Assembly: GCA_002381485.1 (NCBI GenBank)
Contig: DFTJ01000029.1
Coordinates: 4,655-15,910, forward strand
From: Candidatus Saccharibacteria bacterium UBA4215
Lineage (GTDB): Bacteria; Patescibacteriota; Saccharimonadia; Saccharimonadales; Saccharimonadaceae
Direction: 5' to 3'
DNA: 11,256 bases
Shown: positions 6,540-11,256 of the stretch, in pieces
Layout: each line of letters opens with the position of its first letter
Numbering within the stretch: position 1 is the first letter of the stretch
Program-made: the position numbers and the translations under genes
The notes under the pieces: model-generated
The model's input: the letters and a program-made list of their open reading frames with translations, nothing else
The model's database searches: none
Told to the model about the DNA's origin: nothing

Positions 6540-7424
6540 ATGGAAATATTAATTGTCATTACGCTGCTGATTATCGCAGCCGAAACAACATACCTTGTGT
6601 ATTCACAAAATAGAAAAATATCATATTCAAAACGCCAGCAAACGCCAATATTCGTCGATACGTCCGTATTGATAGATGGCCGGATTATGGCCGTTGCCCA
6701 ATCAGGCTTTATTACTAGTAAGCTGTATATTCCGCGCAGTGTTGTGGGCGAGCTACAATTTTTGGCCGACAACGGAGACACCGATAAGCGAAGCCGCGCA
6801 CGACATGGGTTAGATGTAGTCAGCGAACTTCAGGCGCTCTCGACGGTTCAGGCTGAGGTGTTTAGCGATAGTACGACGGCCGAGGAGGGTGTCGATAATC
6901 GTCTGTTGAAACTTGCAAAGGAGTACGGTGGTGCGATTTGCACGATTGACTTCAATCTGAACAAAGTTGCTCAGGTGGAAGGTATCCCCGTCTTGAACGT
7001 GAATGATCTTGCTAAGACGCTCCGCATGGCGTATTTACCTGGCGAAAAGATGATGCTCGAGTTGACGCAGAAGGGGAATGATTCTCATCAGGCGGTCGGT
7101 CACCTAACGGATGGGACAATGGTTGTTGTCGAGCATGCAAGTAGCAGTGTTGGAAAAAAGGTAGAAGTAGAATTTATTCGTAGCTTGCAGACAGCGGCCG
7201 GCAAGATGATGTTTGCCCGATTGGCAAATGGAAATAGTGGTAACGGTAGCGATACTAAATCTACAAAAAAGACCATTAAATCATCTTCTCGCTCTCGCTC
7301 TGACAAAAACCAAAAGCCTCAAGAGCCGCAGCAACAGCAAAACGCTCCAAAGAAGCCGAAACAGCAGCAGCGCCGCCGCCCGAAGACGAATGAAGATCGT
7401 TTGGTAGAGCTAGCTAATAGCTAA
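6540..7424 (+). CDS. PIN-TRAM domain membrane protein, YacL-like putative RNase
   Basis: The 294-residue protein starts with one hydrophobic helix (about 3-21) and a short basic linker. A PIN nuclease domain (about 36-160) carries the expected acidic residues: D40 in FVDTSVLIDGR, E71 in VVGELQ, D119 in GVDNRLL and D137 in TIDFNLN. A TRAM RNA-binding domain follows at about 166-228 (LPGEKMMLEL, then GHLTDGTMVVVEHA). The tail after about 230 is low-complexity, rich in Lys, Arg, Ser and Gln, ending in a short conserved-looking DRLVELANS. PIN domains cut single-stranded RNA with divalent metals, and TRAM binds RNA, so a membrane-tethered RNase is likely. Bacillus YacL has the same PIN-TRAM order but more membrane helices at its N-terminus. 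The disA gene that lies between radA and yacL in Bacillus is absent. Substrate is unknown. Confidence 0.93.
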   Translation: MEILIVITLLIIAAETTYLVYSQNRKISYSKRQQTPIFVDTSVLIDGRIMAVAQSGFITSKLYIPRSVVGELQFLADNGDTDKRSRARHGLDVVSELQALSTVQAEVFSDSTTAEEGVDNRLLKLAKEYGGAICTIDFNLNKVAQVEGIPVLNVNDLAKTLRMAYLPGEKMMLELTQKGNDSHQAVGHLTDGTMVVVEHASSSVGKKVEVEFIRSLQTAAGKMMFARLANGNSGNGSDTKSTKKTIKSSSRSRSDKNQKPQEPQQQQNAPKKPKQQQRRRPKTNEDRLVELANS

Positions 7425-7442
7425 CTTTGTGTCTCGGCTGGA

Positions 7443-10076
7443 CTAGTATGACCGAGAGGCTTCGTAGTAGCCGGTATCTACAACGCGGGCGCTAATGCTG
7501 CCAGTTGGGTTATCTTCTCCCTCGTAGGTTGCAGTGTAGCTATTTCCTTGACTGCTGACAGCTAGACTTGTACCACCCACAGAGATTGTCACAGCATTGC
7601 TTCCCAGTGAGAATGTTCCGCGTGAGACGGGTATAGTGATAATCCACTCGTCTGTATCACCAGCTGATACTTCGGCTGCTCCAAGGCTTGGACGAACATC
7701 ATTACACTCGTGACGGTCGTCCTCTTCAGTGGCATCGTATCCACTCGGCACGTTGGTGTAGATTGCTTCGTCTGTGACAGGATCGATAGACCGAACGACA
7801 TCGAGTTCGATGCGAGCGGCTTCTGGGGTACAGTCAGTCGCTTTCTTTTTCGAGACACGGTCGAAGGTGAGTTTTGCATTGCTTTGGCCTTGTGTTCGGC
7901 TCCACCAGGAAGGATATACTTGGCCACCGACACGCTGGATTCCCTGCGGTTGAGCGAACCAGTCACTCGATGACCATCTTCCTTCTTTCTGGTACACCTC
8001 TTTATGGGCATACTCCATAACGGAGGCAACTATTGGACTCCCCAGTGAGGAGGTACCGTTGCGGAGGATTGTTGTATCGGGGTTACCGAGCCACACCCCC
8101 ATGGTCAGCGCAGGGCTGTAGCTGAACATCCAGAGATCTTTCGCGTTCCCTCCTTTATCCGAAGTTCCTGTCTTGGTGGCTGTTTTGACACCGGGTATGT
8201 TTTTAGCCGAGAAGTTACCAAGTGCGGCACTTGCGTTGACGTCACTGAGAATATCACTGACGATGTATGAGGCTTGGTTGCTGATAACTCGATTACCTTC
8301 CACGTCACTCCATTTCTGAAGTGTTTCTCCGGAGTTGTTTTTTACCTCAAGCACAGACGATTGAGGCTTCTGAACGCCGCCACGAGCAAGTGTGGTGTAG
8401 GCGTTGACCATGTCAACTTGTCGTACGCCACAACCGCCAATTGCCAGCGCCAACCCTGCGGTTTGGTCTGCTCCAACGGTGCAGTAGCTGGCTGCTCCCA
8501 TCTCTCGGATAGTCTGCAGTGTAGAGCCAGCCGCTTCGCTGCTACTGCTATCATTTATGTACATCGCTTTGACGGCAGGAATGTTGCGTGATGTTGCTAG
8601 GCTGGTTCGCACGGTGACATCACCAAGGAACCGACGATCAGCATTTTGCAACTTTGCACCATAAATCTCATCAATTTCTTCGTCCTTAAGAACGGTGCCA
8701 CTACCGTAGTTTTGTTGTCCTTCGGGTTTTTGTTCGAACAACTCTGCATAGACGAAAGATTTGACCGACGAGCCAGGCTGGATGTAGGCAGTTGCAGCGT
8801 TATCCTGTCCAAACCCCGGATAATCAAAGTCGCGACTCCCCACCATGGCGATGATTTGGCCACTCTGCGAGTCAGCTACGGTAGCTGCACCGTTTGTAAA
8901 GCCAGCAAAGTCGGGGACGTAAGAGTTGAACATGTCATCCATTGCCGACTGGAGCCTCTCTTGGATACGCAGATCGAGGGTTGTTGTGACGCTTAGGCCG
9001 CCACGACCAACTGTCGCTTTTCCTAGTTCATCTTCAAGCTGTGTGCGCACCATTTGGACGAAGTGGGGCGCTTTAATGTTTTCATATTGATCAGCAACTG
9101 GTCGAAGTGTGTCAAGAATAGCCACCTCTTTTGCTTCGTCCGCTTCTTTTTGGGTAATGTAGCCCACCTCTCGCATTGCGTCGAGTGTTGCATGCTGTCG
9201 AGCAATCAGTCTCGGATGACCAGCGACGTTATAGGGGTCATAGACAGATGGATTCTGGGGGATGGCGGCTAATAGAGATGCCTCAGCAAGCGAAAGGTCT
9301 TTAGCCGATTTGCCAAAATAAGTCTGCGCGCCCGACTCGGCACCGTTGCGGCGACCGCCGTATGGTGACTCATTGAGATAAAGTGTTAGGATCTGATCTT
9401 TGTCGTACATCCGCTCAATCTCAACCGCAAGAATCAGCTCTTTGATCTTTCGGGGTATACCGCCAAGGCCTCTGTCTCCTGCTTCGTCAGCGAAAAAAAC
9501 CTGCTTTACAAGTTGTTGTGTAAGTGTTGATCCACCCTGCACTTCGCCGCCAGTTGCGTTATTGATTGCAGCACGTAGGGTGCCTGATATACTGACGCCG
9601 CTGTGTTGGAAGAAGTCGCGGTCTTCGATCGCAATCGTTGCCTGCTTTAACGTGTCACTCAGCTCATCGCTTTCAACGACGAGCTTGTAATTTCCTTCGC
9701 CTTTATCTTCCCAGAGAAGCTCACCGTTACGATCGAAATATTTAGTAACGGTAGACTGGACGCGTTTATCGATTTCACCTGGGCGAATCTGATCGAGATC
9801 GCGGCGGAAGTATGCGAAGAGAGCGCCAGTAAGGAGCGCGAGAATGAGGATGACAATGCCGGTAATTTTGAGAGCCATAATGATGCCTCGTTTGCTAAAC
9901 CAGTAGGCCCAGAAGCGTTTTGGGTGCATACGATGAAAGAATCGTTTGACGGGGTGTTTTGGAAGCGATGCCAGATACTCAGCACGGCGGCGTGACTCTT
10001 TGTCGCGCTTTGCTTTAACGCGCTTTGATAAGTTAGCGTAGACGCTCAGTTTGCGTGATGTCCGTTTTTTTCCCAC
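7443..10076 (-). CDS. Class A penicillin-binding protein (bifunctional transglycosylase/transpeptidase, PBP1A-like)
   Basis: The 877-residue product polymerises and cross-links peptidoglycan at the outer face of the membrane. Residues 1-63 are a strongly basic cytoplasmic head and about 64-90 the single membrane helix. The GT51 transglycosylase domain (about 105-285) has the catalytic Glu in EDRDFF (E151) and GGSTLTQQLVKQ (181-192). The transpeptidase domain has SSVK (nucleophile S436, K439), SRN (496-498) and KTGT (635-638), so all three penicillin-binding motifs are intact. Cys532 and Cys549 lie in this domain, and Cys749 and Cys791 lie in the C-terminal extension. The last 75 residues look beta-rich and Ig-like, a possible wall-binding or partner domain. 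The start codon is GTG; no other start exists between the upstream in-frame stop and GTG 10076. The gene converges on the PIN-TRAM gene with an 18-base gap and diverges from tyrS. Confidence 0.97.
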   Translation of the reverse strand: MGKKRTSRKLSVYANLSKRVKAKRDKESRRRAEYLASLPKHPVKRFFHRMHPKRFWAYWFSKRGIIMALKITGIVILILALLTGALFAYFRRDLDQIRPGEIDKRVQSTVTKYFDRNGELLWEDKGEGNYKLVVESDELSDTLKQATIAIEDRDFFQHSGVSISGTLRAAINNATGGEVQGGSTLTQQLVKQVFFADEAGDRGLGGIPRKIKELILAVEIERMYDKDQILTLYLNESPYGGRRNGAESGAQTYFGKSAKDLSLAEASLLAAIPQNPSVYDPYNVAGHPRLIARQHATLDAMREVGYITQKEADEAKEVAILDTLRPVADQYENIKAPHFVQMVRTQLEDELGKATVGRGGLSVTTTLDLRIQERLQSAMDDMFNSYVPDFAGFTNGAATVADSQSGQIIAMVGSRDFDYPGFGQDNAATAYIQPGSSVKSFVYAELFEQKPEGQQNYGSGTVLKDEEIDEIYGAKLQNADRRFLGDVTVRTSLATSRNIPAVKAMYINDSSSSEAAGSTLQTIREMGAASYCTVGADQTAGLALAIGGCGVRQVDMVNAYTTLARGGVQKPQSSVLEVKNNSGETLQKWSDVEGNRVISNQASYIVSDILSDVNASAALGNFSAKNIPGVKTATKTGTSDKGGNAKDLWMFSYSPALTMGVWLGNPDTTILRNGTSSLGSPIVASVMEYAHKEVYQKEGRWSSSDWFAQPQGIQRVGGQVYPSWWSRTQGQSNAKLTFDRVSKKKATDCTPEAARIELDVVRSIDPVTDEAIYTNVPSGYDATEEDDRHECNDVRPSLGAAEVSAGDTDEWIITIPVSRGTFSLGSNAVTISVGGTSLAVSSQGNSYTATYEGEDNPTGSISARVVDTGYYEASRSY

Positions 10077-10079
10077 AGT

Positions 10080-10084
10080 TCCTC
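10080..10084 (-). promoter_or_regulatory. Ribosome binding site of the PBP gene
   Basis: On the minus strand GAGGA lies three bases before the GTG start, closer than the usual 5-9. An upstream in-frame stop (10098-10100) and the lack of any other nearby start codon still fix GTG 10076. Confidence 0.55.
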
Positions 10085-10108
10085 GTTCTTGTATAAACTA
10101 TTACCACT

Positions 10109-10135
10109 ATTATAGCACCAATTACTGTGCGTAAA
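10109..10135 (-). promoter_or_regulatory. Promoter of the PBP gene (extended -10)
   Basis: On the minus strand TATAAT (10114 down to 10109) is preceded by TGC (10117-10115), an extended -10. TTTACG (10135-10130) is a possible -35 but only 15 bases away, so the extended -10 probably carries recognition. The start point is near 10102, giving a leader of about 26 nt. Confidence 0.7.
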
Positions 10136-10146
10136 CCCCTAATGTT

Positions 10147-10155
10147 TGCTATACT
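10147..10155 (+). promoter_or_regulatory. Promoter of tyrS (extended -10)
   Basis: TGC (10147-10149) followed by TATACT (10150-10155) forms an extended -10. The hexamer 17 bases upstream (GTGCGT, 10127-10132) is a poor -35 and overlaps the -35 region of the divergent PBP promoter. The start point is near 10162, leaving about 25 nt of leader. That is far too short for a T-box riboswitch of the kind that controls many Firmicute tyrS genes. Confidence 0.65.
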
Positions 10156-10173
10156 ACCAAGGATAAAACGGAT

Positions 10174-10179
10174 AAGGAG
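10174..10179 (+). promoter_or_regulatory. Ribosome binding site of tyrS
   Basis: AAGGAG is followed by seven bases and then GTG 10187. This ideal spacing fixes the GTG start. The ATG at 10180 overlaps the site's edge and lies in a different frame. Confidence 0.8.
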
Positions 10180-10186
10180 ATGTATC

Positions 10187-11256
10187 GTGCCACTTTCAGA
10201 AGAACTCCAATGGCGAGGGTTCGTCAACCAGACAACCTTTACCGATAATACCGCCCTAGATCAAGCCCCGATACACTTCTATTTCGGCGTTGATCCGAGC
10301 GCCGATAGTATGACAGTCGGTAACTTGGCGGCTGCTATGATGGTGCGTCACTTTATTGATGCCGGACACAAAGCATACCTATTAGTAGGTGGTGCCACGG
10401 GCATGATCGGTGACCCCGACGGCAAAAAAGATGAGCGCAGTTTGCTAAGTTTAGAGGACATCGCTCGGAATAAACAGGCTATTGCTGATCAATACCGACG
10501 CGTTTTCGCCGGTAAGGACTTTGAGATTGTTGATAACTACGATTGGTTTAAGGATATAAACTACCTCGACTTTTTGCGGACTATCGGAAAAAATGTACCA
10601 ATCAGTCAAATGCTTGGTCGCGATTTTGTGCAGTCTCGACTTGGTGAGGGCGGCGCGGGCATAAGTTATGCTGAATTTAGCTATGCACTCATTCAAGGAT
10701 ATGACTTTTTGCATCTCAATCGAGAGTACGGCGTAACATTGCAGCTTTGCGGCGCAGACCAATGGGGAAACTCGGTCGCCGGTGTTGATCTTATCCGGCG
10801 TATTGATGGCAAAGAGGCGCATGTCTACTCAACGCCACTCGTTATGAACAAAGCAACCGGTAAGAAATTTGGTAAAAGTGAGGATGGTGCAGTTTGGCTG
10901 GATGAGAAGAAGACGAGTGTGTTTGCTTTTTACCAGTTTTGGCTGAATGCTGATGACGAGGGTGTGGCCGACTACGCCAAGATCTTTACGCTGCTTTCAA
11001 AAGAGCAGATTGAAGAAATGGCCCAACAGGTACGAGACGCTCCGAGTGAGCGGCTGGCGCAAAAAACACTTGCGCGCGAAGTTACCTCACTCGTCCACGG
11101 TGAAGAGCGGGCCCTGAGCGCCGAACGGGTAACTTCCGTCTTGTTTGGGGGTGGTTCTGTGACTGAACTATCAGAAGACGATGTGGCAGTACTTGCTTCG
11201 GAGATACCCGTTGCTGAGACCGGCTCGAGTGTTGTTGACGCACTTGTCGCCCATGG
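10187..11256 (+). CDS. tyrS: Tyrosyl-tRNA synthetase (TyrRS), 3' truncated by window edge
   Basis: The frame opens at GTG 10187 and runs off the right edge after 356 codons. The class I catalytic core shows YFGVDPSADS (32-41), VGGATGMIGDP, the tyrosine-site residues Y166, Q170 and D173 in YALIQGYDFL, GADQWGN, and the signature loop KFGKS (227-231). The anticodon-binding helical domain starts around 235 (FYQFWLN, then LVHGEE). The C-terminal S4-like RNA-binding domain expected by homology lies beyond the window. The enzyme charges tRNA-Tyr with tyrosine in the cytoplasm. The HIGH motif is altered to TVGN (43-46): by alignment from memory with Geobacillus stearothermophilus TyrRS, His45 becomes Thr43, His48 becomes Asn46 and Thr40 becomes Ser38. 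No T-box leader is present. The gene is divergent from the PBP gene. Confidence 0.97.
   Translation, partial: MPLSEELQWRGFVNQTTFTDNTALDQAPIHFYFGVDPSADSMTVGNLAAAMMVRHFIDAGHKAYLLVGGATGMIGDPDGKKDERSLLSLEDIARNKQAIADQYRRVFAGKDFEIVDNYDWFKDINYLDFLRTIGKNVPISQMLGRDFVQSRLGEGGAGISYAEFSYALIQGYDFLHLNREYGVTLQLCGADQWGNSVAGVDLIRRIDGKEAHVYSTPLVMNKATGKKFGKSEDGAVWLDEKKTSVFAFYQFWLNADDEGVADYAKIFTLLSKEQIEEMAQQVRDAPSERLAQKTLAREVTSLVHGEERALSAERVTSVLFGGGSVTELSEDDVAVLASEIPVAETGSSVVDALVAH

Noticed and set aside
7409..7423. TAGCT-AAT-AGCTA inverted repeat at the end of the PIN-TRAM gene
   Set aside because: Five AT-rich pairs with a three-base loop inside coding sequence; a chance repeat of Ser/Leu/Ala codons is enough to explain it.
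7432..7457. TCTCGG/CCGAGA stem between the convergent genes as a bidirectional terminator
   Set aside because: The stem is short, the loop is 14 bases, and neither strand has a T-tract after it.
8274..8996. Plus-strand open frames of 88-116 codons inside the PBP gene
   Set aside because: They lie opposite an uninterrupted, motif-complete PBP, have no ribosome binding sites and resemble no family. They are shadows of the coding strand.
10077..10186. T-box riboswitch upstream of tyrS
   Set aside because: The predicted leader is only about 25 nt and contains no T-box consensus or antiterminator.
10451..10822. A 123-codon minus-strand open frame opposite tyrS
   Set aside because: It is antisense to conserved TyrRS motifs and its translation has no recognisable domain.

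Overview
This window looks like conserved core chromosome from a Patescibacteria/CPR bacterium, most likely Candidatus Saccharibacteria (TM7) or a close relative. That placement is an inference from protein character: a short Gram-positive-type NusA, a tyrosyl-tRNA synthetase with a divergent HIGH motif, a secreted DUF1524-type HNH nuclease, a PBP1A-like murein synthase with a long basic cytoplasmic head, and a G+C content near one half by eye. The standard genetic code fits. No mobile element, phage gene, tRNA/rRNA, CRISPR array or long repeat was seen, and no gene-free stretch exceeds about 130 bases.

Layout. 3-326: the C-terminal end of an HNH (DUF1524-like) nuclease, cut by the window edge. 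422-1549: nusA, behind a good promoter whose short leader holds a terminator-like hairpin. 1550-1679: a compact control region with a perfect CIRCE operator (the HrcA site) laid over the clpC promoter; the same inverted repeat followed by T6 can end the nusA transcript. 1680-7424: a same-strand cluster of clpC, a membrane-anchored HEMLH (putative zinc protease) protein that overlaps clpC by 20 nt, radA, and a PIN-TRAM membrane protein like YacL. 7443-10076 (minus strand): a bifunctional class A penicillin-binding protein, convergent with the PIN-TRAM gene. 10187-end: tyrS, divergent from the PBP gene and cut by the right edge.

How it fits together. The cluster has the same order as the Bacillus clpC-radA-disA-yacL block, but disA is missing and an unfamiliar membrane protein with a metalloprotease signature sits between clpC and radA. 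The heat-shock operator makes clpC and the coupled membrane protein a plausible proteostasis unit. radA appears also to have its own promoter, probably giving a leaderless mRNA. Several promoters in the window share the form (T)GCTATA(A/C)T, an extended -10 element, usually with a poor -35.

No wholly new multi-gene system is evident. The best leads are the CIRCE/promoter/terminator overlap, the ClpC-coupled membrane metalloprotease-like protein, the hairpin in the nusA leader, and the altered ATP-binding motif of the TyrRS.
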